Below are positions 1 to 5,508 of a stretch of DNA of 6,487 bases, one piece after another (positions within the stretch are counted from its first letter, which is position 1; each line of letters starts with the position of its first letter). Source of the stretch: Thermoplasmata archaeon. GTDB lineage: Archaea; Thermoplasmatota; Thermoplasmata; Lutacidiplasmatales; UBA184. The stretch spans positions 1 to 6,487 of the forward strand of contig JASHTI010000029.1 in assembly GCA_030040625.1 (NCBI GenBank), read 5' to 3'. The notes beneath the pieces are model-generated. The model was not told where the DNA came from and made no database searches. It was given only the letters and a program-made list of their open reading frames with translations. Made by a program: the position numbers and the translations under genes.

Positions 1-1192
1 TCGCCTGCGCGACCTGGGCGGTGACGACCGACTGGATCGTACCGAGGTCGGCGAAGACCGGAGAGCCGCCGGAGGCGTTCGTCGACTGGTCGCTGACGCT
101 GAAGGTCACCGTGATCAGGCTCGCCGTGCCGGCGGGATTGACGAACTGCGCGGAGAGCGCGAGCGGCACGGCGAGCGGCTCGTTCGTGAGGGTGGTCCCG
201 GCCACGAGCCCCTGGGCGAAGGCGAGGGCGATCGCCGGGCTCGGAGGGCCGTCCGGGAACGCCGTCCAGACCCGGCCGACCCAGCCCGCGGGCTGTCCGG
301 TCGTGGCGCCGACGATCGTATCGGTGACGCGCTGCAGCGCCGACCCGTTGGAGGCGTTCCCGACTCCCAGGTAGCTCAGGACCCAGCTCGCCGCCGTCGC
401 GTTGGCGTTCGGCAGGCTCGGCACGAGCGCGAGGAGGTTCTCCGTCGCGCTCTGGTCGGCGCAGCGGGCGGCCGCGGACGCCGGCGGATAGTCGGCCGCG
501 CAGTTCGCCGCGCTGCCGTTGAACCCGGTCTCGGAGCCGGCGTAGCCGCCGTAGAAGGCGTTGAGCACGGCCAGCTCCTCGGGCTCTCCCGCGTAGCTGG
601 CCGCCGTCGCATTGTAGGCCGGCAGGTTCGCGCTCCGCGGGGCGCTCGGTGAGGCGTTGACCAGCGCCTCCCAGTTCCGGACGAAGAGCGCCGGGGGCCC
701 CCACAGGAGGCTCGCGTTCGCGCGGACCACCGTCGTGAGGTTCGGGCGGGTCGACTGGGCCGCGGCGACGCCTTCGGCGGCCAGCCGGGTCTGGCCGGCC
801 AGGTAGCCCGCGTACTCGGTGTAGATGCTCGCGATCGAGGCGACGGCGACGAGCCGGCGATCGGCGCCGAGCGCGTCGGTGATGTTCATCACGAGCCGTT
901 GGCCCGTCGCCTCGGTGATGCCGGGCCCGACCAGCAGGACGATCGTCGAGGAGCCGCCGGTCGTGTTCGGGAACAGCTGCGCGAGCTTCGCGGCGGCCAG
1001 CGCGCTGGGAGCGTTCGAGGCGGTCGAGTCGGCCGAGCTGGTCGTCACCGAGCCGAGGTGCGAGAGGAACGGCACCGTCGCGAGGACCAGCACGAGCCAG
1101 ACGGCGATCGGGACCAGGGGTCGGCGGACGACCGCGCGGCCCAGCCGGCCGAACGCCGACGCCCCCCGCGAGCCCGCTGCGTCGCCGGTCAT
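1..1192 (-). CDS. RND/MMPL-family membrane protein, N-terminal part (3' end outside the window)
   Basis: This is an open minus-strand frame of 397 codons from an ATG at 1192-1190 to the window edge, with no stop. A basic N-terminus (GRLGRAVVRRPL, residues 15-26) precedes one strong hydrophobic segment at about 27-44, then a long polar, Ala/Ser/Thr-rich region with no second membrane segment by residue 397. One N-terminal helix followed by a very large extracytoplasmic domain is the layout of MMPL/RND-type transporters and their archaeal relatives. The outer domain has eleven N-x-S/T sequons by my count (for example N76, N103, N151, N225, N372) and a Cys pair at C231/C244, consistent with a glycosylated surface domain. 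It lies 29 nt after cbf5 and probably shares its transcript. The substrate cannot be inferred. Family assignment comes from architecture and pattern; the diagnostic later helices are outside the window. The start is preferred because it directly precedes the basic-hydrophobic signal; no strong Shine-Dalgarno is seen. Confidence 0.78.
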   Translation of the reverse strand, partial: MTGDAAGSRGASAFGRLGRAVVRRPLVPIAVWLVLVLATVPFLSHLGSVTTSSADSTASNAPSALAAAKLAQLFPNTTGGSSTIVLLVGPGITEATGQRLVMNITDALGADRRLVAVASIASIYTEYAGYLAGQTRLAAEGVAAAQSTRPNLTTVVRANASLLWGPPALFVRNWEALVNASPSAPRSANLPAYNATAASYAGEPEELAVLNAFYGGYAGSETGFNGSAANCAADYPPASAAARCADQSATENLLALVPSLPNANATAASWVLSYLGVGNASNGSALQRVTDTIVGATTGQPAGWVGRVWTAFPDGPPSPAIALAFAQGLVAGTTLTNEPLAVPLALSAQFVNPAGTASLITVTFSVSDQSTNASGGSPVFADLGTIQSVVTAQVAQA

Positions 1193-1202
1193 CGCCGTCC
1201 GG

Positions 1203-1215
1203 GGACCGAGGGTCC
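1203..1215. repeat. Small perfect inverted repeat between cbf5 and the MMPL gene
   Basis: GGACC-GAG-GGTCC is a 5-bp perfect stem with a 3-nt loop, lying in the 29-nt gap between the cbf5 stop and the MMPL start. No T-run follows it on the minus strand, so it is not a recognisable terminator. In a genome this GC-rich a short stem of this kind can arise by chance. It might tune expression between the two genes. Confidence 0.35.
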
Positions 1216-1221
1216 GCCGAG

Positions 1222-2184
1222 TTAAGCGTGCCGGTCCGCCGCTTCCCCCGGGGCCGGAGCCGGTGGGCGGCTGCGTCGCCACCGGGGCGGGAAGCGAGCG
1301 GGGTCCGCGAAGACGCGCATGTCCCCCACGATCCAGCCGTCCCCGGTCGTCGGCCGGTCGTTCCAGCCGTGCCGCGCGATCCCGGTGGCGACCAGCTCGT
1401 GCTCCCGGTTGACGAGGACGAGCCGCGCGCCCGCCGGGAACGGCCGGGACGCGGAGCTGACCCCGCCCGCGGCGAGCAGGGCGCCGTGCGCGACCGCGCT
1501 GGCCGCGGCGTCCTTCAGCACGAGCGTGGGGAACTCCCGCCAGACCTCCTCCACGGGATGGAGCAGGGAGAGGAGGTCCTCGGGGTGCCCCGCCTGGGCC
1601 GCCGCCCGCGCGTCCGCGAGCCGGGCGAGCGGCACGACCGCCCCCTCCGCGAACGGGCCGGTCGCCGTCCGACGCAGCTCCTCCATGTGCGCGCCGACCC
1701 CGAGGGCGTCGCCGAGGTCGACCGCGAGGGTTCGCACGTAGGTCCCGGAGTCCGCCACGACGCGGACGAGCACGCGCGGCTCGGCGCTCTCGATCAGCTC
1801 GAAGGAGTGGATCGAGCGGACCCGGCGCTCCCGCTTGACCGCCGAGCGGACCGGCGGGGTCTGGAAGATCGGCCCAACGAACTCCGCGGCCGCCCGACGG
1901 AGGTCCGCCTCGGCGACCGGCCCGTGCAGGACGAACACCCCGACGTAGGTCTTCGGGAACTCCAGGACCAACGGCACGAGCCGCAGCGCCCGATCGAGCC
2001 CGATCCACAGCACGCCGGAGACGTTCGGGTCGAGCGTGCCCGCATGACCGGCGGTCCGGACGCCCAGCAGATCCCGGGCCCACGCCGTCACCTGGTGCGA
2101 GGTCGGTCCGCGCGGCTTGTCGACGAGGACGAACGCCCCCGCGTCGATCCGGGCGCGGACGGGGTCCGGCGGGTCCGCGGTCAC
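1222..2184 (-). CDS. cbf5: Archaeal Cbf5/TruB-type tRNA/rRNA pseudouridine synthase
   Basis: This 320-residue protein is the catalytic subunit that isomerises uridine to pseudouridine. In archaea it acts in H/ACA RNPs on rRNA and can also make tRNA psi55. The N-terminal signature LVDKPRGPTSH is at residues 20-30. The catalytic loop GHAGTLDP is at 46-53 with D52 as the nucleophile. A TPPVRSAVKRERRVRSIHSFE-like block lies at about 109-129, and the GTYVRTLAVDLG block at 147-158 is followed by ELRRTATGPF at 169-178. Residues from about 218 to 295 form a PUA RNA-binding domain, and a Pro/Arg-rich tail ends the protein. Many archaeal homologues read GHSGTLDP; this one has Ala at the Ser position. 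The GTG start overlaps the cmk stop as GTGA, indicating translational coupling. No strong Shine-Dalgarno precedes it. The PUA domain and the archaeal neighbours favour Cbf5 over a bacterial TruB. Confidence 0.95.
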   Translation of the reverse strand: MTADPPDPVRARIDAGAFVLVDKPRGPTSHQVTAWARDLLGVRTAGHAGTLDPNVSGVLWIGLDRALRLVPLVLEFPKTYVGVFVLHGPVAEADLRRAAAEFVGPIFQTPPVRSAVKRERRVRSIHSFELIESAEPRVLVRVVADSGTYVRTLAVDLGDALGVGAHMEELRRTATGPFAEGAVVPLARLADARAAAQAGHPEDLLSLLHPVEEVWREFPTLVLKDAAASAVAHGALLAAGGVSSASRPFPAGARLVLVNREHELVATGIARHGWNDRPTTGDGWIVGDMRVFADPARFPPRWRRSRPPAPAPGEAADRHA

Positions 2185-2726
2185 GGCGCCGACGCCCCGC
2201 CGGTGCGCAGGAAGTGGACGATCGCCACCGCGACGGCCTCGGCGGGCTCGCGGGTGGAATCGACGAGCAGGTCGACCGGCTCCCGATCCAGGTCGATGCC
2301 GTAGAACCGGAGGTAGCGGGCCCGCTCGCTCGCCTCGCGCTGCCGGATCGCCCGCAGCGCCTCGCCGGGGCTCTGATGGTCGCGGGAGGCGAGGCGCTCG
2401 GCCCGGACGGCCTCGGTGGCGGTGACCGTGATCGCCGCGACCGCCACCCCCCGCCGGCGGCAGAGCGCCCCCTGGATCCGCCCGTCCAGCAGCGCCCCGG
2501 GCCGGGCGAACCCTTCCATCGCCGCATCGAGGGCCCGGTCGACCTCCGGGTGCGCCTCGGCGTACGCGCCGAACGCCGCCAGGTCCAGGCCTCGCTGCGC
2601 CGCCTCCGCCCGGAACATCTCCCCGGCCGAGTGGTAGGCGAGCCCGAGCTCGGAGGCGACCCGACGGCCCGCGGTGGACTTCCCGCTCCCCGGCGGCCCG
2701 CCGAGGGTGACCACGCGACCGATCAC
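2181..2726 (-). CDS. cmk: Archaeal-type cytidylate kinase
   Basis: This 181-residue cytosolic P-loop NMP kinase phosphorylates CMP/dCMP with ATP. Walker A is GPPGSGKS at residues 10-17. The archaeal Cmk motifs follow: SAGEMFR at 33-39 in the NMP-binding region, the GLDLAAFGAYAEAHPEVDR block at 46-64, LLDGRIQGAL at 79-88, a short lid with RLASRDHQS at 111-119, and REASERARYLRFYGIDLD at 130-147 followed by DLLVDST at 152-158. This pattern matches archaeal Cmk rather than adenylate kinase. The GTG start at 2726-2724 overlaps the preceding gene's stop as GTGA and places the P-loop at the usual distance from the N-terminus. The frame is open further upstream, but that stretch is the DUF106 gene read in another frame. 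The gene is followed by a second GTGA overlap into cbf5. Confidence 0.94.
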   Translation of the reverse strand: MIGRVVTLGGPPGSGKSTAGRRVASELGLAYHSAGEMFRAEAAQRGLDLAAFGAYAEAHPEVDRALDAAMEGFARPGALLDGRIQGALCRRRGVAVAAITVTATEAVRAERLASRDHQSPGEALRAIRQREASERARYLRFYGIDLDREPVDLLVDSTREPAEAVAVAIVHFLRTGGASAP

Positions 2727-3559
2727 GCCGGTCCCCCGGTCGCTCCCGGGGCGGGGGCGCCGGCGGTCGGCGGGTGCTCCTCGAGGTACCGGCGCAGCCA
2801 CCAGTGCTTGAGGAGGCGACGGAAGACCATCGAGAACGGGATCGTGTAGATGCTGAAGATCAGGAACCACCAGGGGATCGGCAGCGAGTGGACCACGTGC
2901 TGGGTCAGGTGGATCGTCGAGCCGTGGAGCGCGATCACCTGCGCGCCGGCCGGGGCGGAGGCGATGACGAGCCCGACCCACGTGTAGATCAGGATCAGCA
3001 GGAAGTAGGTGATCGCCATCCCCTTGAACTGGCCGATCGAGACCTCGCCGCTCATCCGGGCGAGCCGCTCCTGGTGCGGCTTCAGCGCCTCGATCCGGTC
3101 CTTCTTCCCCGAGCGGATCGCCGCCATCTGCACCTTGCGGAACGCGGCGCTCCACTTCTGGACCTTCGCCGCCTTGATCCAGTCGGTGGTGAAGTTGTAG
3201 GCGAGCGCGGTGATCAGCATCTCGATGGCGCCGGCGAGGGCCATCGTGACGAGCAGGTAGCTCGAACTGAACCCGATCAGGTAGTAGAGGGGGCCCGGGG
3301 AAGTGCCGCTGACCCCGAGGAGACCGGCGATCTGGTTCCGCGCGGAAAGGTCGAAGAGCATCCAGATGCCGAGCATGCCGAGAAAGACGTAGACGAACGC
3401 CGTCCAGGAGAAGTTGAGCGTCGGCGCCGGGGGCCGCGCCGGCGGTCCAAGGGGCTGCGGACCGTCGTCGTCGTCCTCCTCGTCGTCGTCCTCGTCATCG
3501 ATCGGCTCGCTGGGCAGGGGAGCGGCCGCCGCCGGGGTCGCGGGCTCGGGATCCGGCAT
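2723..3559 (-). CDS. DUF106 / EMC3-like membrane protein (YidC/Oxa1-superfamily insertase)
   Basis: This 278-residue membrane protein belongs to the archaeal DUF106 (TMCO1/EMC3-like) group, distant relatives of YidC/Oxa1 proposed to help insert membrane proteins beside SecY. The first ~47 residues are Pro/Ala-rich and carry a run of twelve acidic residues (21-32). Hydrophobic segments are at about 52-72, 93-120, 180-202 and 228-247. A basic, helical cytosolic stretch at about 125-172 (WIKAAKVQKWSAAFRKVQ, then GKKDRIEALKPHQERLARMSG) separates the middle two, as expected of the coiled-coil hairpin in this family. A polar Pro/Gly tail ends the protein. A three-helix core is typical, so the first segment and the acidic tail look like additions. 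The ATG lies 4 nt after the secY stop with a GGGGAG stretch just upstream. Position next to secY is conserved across euryarchaea. The insertase role is family knowledge and not demonstrated here. Confidence 0.88.
   Translation of the reverse strand: MPDPEPATPAAAAPLPSEPIDDEDDDEEDDDDGPQPLGPPARPPAPTLNFSWTAFVYVFLGMLGIWMLFDLSARNQIAGLLGVSGTSPGPLYYLIGFSSSYLLVTMALAGAIEMLITALAYNFTTDWIKAAKVQKWSAAFRKVQMAAIRSGKKDRIEALKPHQERLARMSGEVSIGQFKGMAITYFLLILIYTWVGLVIASAPAGAQVIALHGSTIHLTQHVVHSLPIPWWFLIFSIYTIPFSMVFRRLLKHWWLRRYLEEHPPTAGAPAPGATGGPA
3464..3499 (-). repeat. GAC/GAG trinucleotide tract encoding a poly-acidic stretch
   Basis: Twelve consecutive Asp/Glu codons (residues 21-32 of the DUF106 protein) form a low-complexity GAY/GAG triplet tract. 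It encodes an acidic N-terminal tail before the first hydrophobic segment. Such tracts can vary in length by slippage. Confidence 0.8.
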
Positions 3560-3563
3560 CGGC

Positions 3564-5342
3564 CTAGCTCTCCCCGCCGAGGAAGCGACGCAGGAGCGGG
3601 TTCATCTCCATCAGCTGCTCGCGGCCCATCGCCTCGTAGAGGTTGATGATGATGCCGACCATCAGCAGCACTCCGGTGCCGCTCGCATTGCCGAGCGTCC
3701 CGATGAGATCGGCGCCCGCCGCGAGCGAGCCGACCGCGGCCCCGCTGATCACCGTGATGACGGGGATGTACCGCTCTAACACCCGTCGGAGGACCCGCGG
3801 CTCCCTACGGAAGCCGGGGATCTGCATGCCGGTCGCCTCGATCTGACGCGCCACGGCCTCCGGGCCCATGTTCGTTGTCTGGATCCAGAACTTCGCGAAG
3901 AGGATCGAGCCGCCGACCATCGCCCCGAAGTAGACCATCACGTGCACGAGGCCCTGCCACCACGAGTGGTTGAATAGGAACGTTTTGTACTGTTGGAAAT
4001 TCAGGATCGGCAATAACCACGACTCGAGCCCGTTGGGCGTCGACAGGTAGAACGCGCCGCCGCTGATCGGCTGGGTCTGGCTGAGTCCGGCGCACGCCCC
4101 GGTGCCCTGGGTCTGCGCGGCCGTGCAGTACGATCCGACCCACCACTGGTGCCCGAGGAGCGGGAAGTGGGCGAGCGTCGGGTTGGACCACAGGAGGATC
4201 GTGATCATCGAGACGTTCGCGAGGAGCGCGCTCATCAGGATGACCGGGATGTTCGAGGCGTAGATCAGCCGCAGCGGGTAGCGGCCCCGCGCCCCGCGCG
4301 CCTCCGCGTGCGAGAGCGGCAGCTCGATGCGCGTCGACTCGGTCCACGCGACCAGGAAGAAGATCGCGGCCGTCCCCACGAAGGCGACGATCGGGTTCGG
4401 CTGACGCAGGAGGATCTGCTCCCAGCCGCCGCTGGCGAGCTGCGAGGCGCTGTAGTGGGTCAGGAACCAGAGCGTCTTCGGGATGGTGCCGCTGGGCGGG
4501 TTCGTGGCGCTGATCGGGGTCGACGGGGTCTGGGGCACCCAATTGAGCGTCCCCTGGACGATCTGCTGCGAGACCCCGGCGGCGATGAAGAGCGAGACCC
4601 CGCTTCCGATCCCCCACTTCGAGACGACCTCGTCCATGAGGAAGACGAGGTAGCTGCCGAAGACGAGCTGCGAGATGATGATCAGGTCGGCGAGCAGCAT
4701 CCCGTTGCCGGGGGAGGCGACGCCGAGGCGGGCGACGATCGAGGAGTCGGGCGTCAGGTAACCGAAGACCTGGGGAACCGCCTCGACGAAGATCATCGCG
4801 ACGACGAGGACCTTCTGGGTCCCCTGGTACATCCCCTTGTCCTCGTCGTCGGTGAGGTCGAGGTCGATGATCTTCGCCCCCGTGAAGAGCTGCATGATGA
4901 TCGAGCCGGTGACGATCGGCCCGATGCCGAGGTGCATCAGCGTCCCCTGCGCGCCGGCGAGGATGGCGCGGTAGCTGGCGAACAGGTCGATGACGGTCGC
5001 CTGATCGACCCCGAAGAGGTAGATGTTCGCGAGGAGGAAGTACAGCAGCAGGATGCCGATCGTCCAGAACAGCTTCGTCCGGAAATGGACGTGGCCCTTC
5101 GGCTGGGCGACGGCCGGCATCCGGCTGGTGATCGGCTGCAGGCCGTACAGCCGGGACTTCGGTCCGTCGTAGGACAGGCCCAGGTAGACCAGGCCCATCA
5201 CGACGAACATCCCGATCGCGACGAGAGCGAAGGCGAGCAGGTCGGGCTTGTCCCAGAACCAGAACAGGGCGACGACGAGGCCGCCCAGGATCGCCAGCGG
5301 GACCGCCCAACGCGGGTCGCGGGGGATCTCCTCGTCCGCCAT
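3564..5342 (-). CDS. secY: Protein translocase channel subunit SecY
   Basis: This 592-residue channel of the Sec61/SecYEG translocon threads or inserts nascent proteins through the cytoplasmic membrane. The archaeal core begins near residue 66 with LYGLQPITSRMPAV, then KLFWTIGILLLYFLLAN at 90-106. LGIGPIVTGSIIMQL at 138-152 is the plug/TM2 region, and MDEVVSKWGIGSGVSLFIAAGVSQ (236-259) is the TM4-TM5 region. RIELPLSHAEARGARGRYPL (338-357) is the cytosolic C4 loop, followed by YASNIPVILMSALLAN (361-376). FYLSTPNGLES is at 431-441, and the C5 loop with FRREPRVLRRVLERYIP is at 511-527. The protein is longer than the roughly 430-480 residues I expect of archaeal SecY: about 65 extra N-terminal residues carry two hydrophobic segments (13-30 and 35-57), and there are insertions near 266-312 and 386-450. 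The ATG at 5342 fits a near-leaderless transcript from the TATA box 28-34 nt upstream. The gene heads the co-directional operon. Confidence 0.96.
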   Translation of the reverse strand: MADEEIPRDPRWAVPLAILGGLVVALFWFWDKPDLLAFALVAIGMFVVMGLVYLGLSYDGPKSRLYGLQPITSRMPAVAQPKGHVHFRTKLFWTIGILLLYFLLANIYLFGVDQATVIDLFASYRAILAGAQGTLMHLGIGPIVTGSIIMQLFTGAKIIDLDLTDDEDKGMYQGTQKVLVVAMIFVEAVPQVFGYLTPDSSIVARLGVASPGNGMLLADLIIISQLVFGSYLVFLMDEVVSKWGIGSGVSLFIAAGVSQQIVQGTLNWVPQTPSTPISATNPPSGTIPKTLWFLTHYSASQLASGGWEQILLRQPNPIVAFVGTAAIFFLVAWTESTRIELPLSHAEARGARGRYPLRLIYASNIPVILMSALLANVSMITILLWSNPTLAHFPLLGHQWWVGSYCTAAQTQGTGACAGLSQTQPISGGAFYLSTPNGLESWLLPILNFQQYKTFLFNHSWWQGLVHVMVYFGAMVGGSILFAKFWIQTTNMGPEAVARQIEATGMQIPGFRREPRVLRRVLERYIPVITVISGAAVGSLAAGADLIGTLGNASGTGVLLMVGIIINLYEAMGREQLMEMNPLLRRFLGGES

Positions 5343-5369
5343 CGGCCGGCGGCGCAGCCGGGGGGCGTG

Positions 5370-5383
5370 TTATATAGCTTTGG
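5370..5383 (-). promoter_or_regulatory. Archaeal TATA box and BRE-like element for secY operon
   Basis: On the minus strand the sequence reads CCAAAGCTATATAA. TATATAA occupies 5376-5370 and is preceded by a purine-containing CAAAG that resembles a BRE. It is one of the few AT-rich patches in the window. With the usual ~25-nt spacing, transcription would start about 5-10 nt before the secY ATG. That fits the lack of a Shine-Dalgarno there and predicts a nearly leaderless mRNA. Confidence 0.72.
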
Positions 5384-5406
5384 ACGAGCGGAGCTCTGTA
5401 TCCAAA
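5379..5406. repeat. Dyad TTTGGA-N16-TCCAAA beside the secY TATA box
   Basis: TTTGGA (5379-5384) and TCCAAA (5401-5406) form a perfect 6-bp inverted repeat. The 16-nt spacer has GAGCTC (5391-5396) almost at its centre. One arm overlaps the BRE-like element of the secY promoter. It could be an operator for a dimeric regulator or part of the end structure of the neighbouring mobile element; the sequence does not decide between them. Confidence 0.45.
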
Positions 5407-5430
5407 CTCCATTTCGTCTCGAGGGACCGG

Positions 5431-5442
5431 GGTGTTTTCACC
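5431..5442. repeat. Short hairpin GGTG-TTTT-CACC in the intergenic spacer
   Basis: This is a 4-bp perfect stem with a T4 loop in the secY-tnpB spacer, about 57 nt before the likely tnpB start. It is too short to assign a role. It is recorded because element ends of IS200/IS605 type carry hairpins and this stretch is the probable left-end region. Confidence 0.25.
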
Positions 5443-5491
5443 GTTCATCCTCCATCGGCGTCGATCCACTCACCCGCGGGGGTATCGAACT

Positions 5492-5508
5492 GCGGGTCGT
5501 GGACCCGC
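5492..5508 (+). promoter_or_regulatory. Perfect 7-bp hairpin with the likely tnpB GTG start in its loop
   Basis: GCGGGTC (5492-5498), GTG (5499-5501) and GACCCGC (5502-5508) form a perfect 7-bp, GC-rich stem with a 3-nt loop. The loop coincides with the best candidate start codon of the transposon gene. If the start is right, the mRNA could hide its own initiation site. Stem-loops that sequester translation starts are known for transposase genes of the IS200 family. It may alternatively be a DNA palindrome of the element's left end. Confidence 0.5.

Noticed and set aside
1203..1215. Rho-independent-type terminator after cbf5
   Set aside because: The stem is only 5 bp and no T-rich tract follows on the minus strand. 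Archaeal termination depends mainly on T-runs.
825..1412. Plus-strand frame across the MMPL start and the cbf5 end
   Set aside because: It crosses two genes on the other strand, and its product is a Ser/Arg/Pro-rich string without motifs.
1228..2304. Long open plus-strand frame opposite cbf5 and the start of cmk
   Set aside because: It is antisense to genes with clear catalytic motifs, its product is a low-complexity Arg/Asp/Gly/Pro-rich sequence, and it lacks any recognisable domain. Such frames are expected in very GC-rich DNA.
2181..2726. Reading the P-loop kinase as the missing adenylate kinase
   Set aside because: The SAGEMFR, LLDGR and ERARYLRFYGIDLD blocks and the short lid match archaeal cytidylate kinase.
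2727..3155. Upstream extension of the cmk frame to an ATG at 3155
   Set aside because: The added residues are the DUF106 gene read out of frame. The GTG at 2726 places the P-loop correctly and gives the GTGA overlap.
3464..3499. Possible CRISPR or tandem repeat array in the GAC/GAG triplet tract
   Set aside because: It is a 36-nt simple-sequence coding tract with no spacers, in frame inside the DUF106 gene.
3805..5469. Long minus-strand frame overlapping secY in another frame
   Set aside because: The translation is Arg/Pro/Asp-rich and looks like a frame shadow, while the overlapping frame gives an unmistakable SecY.
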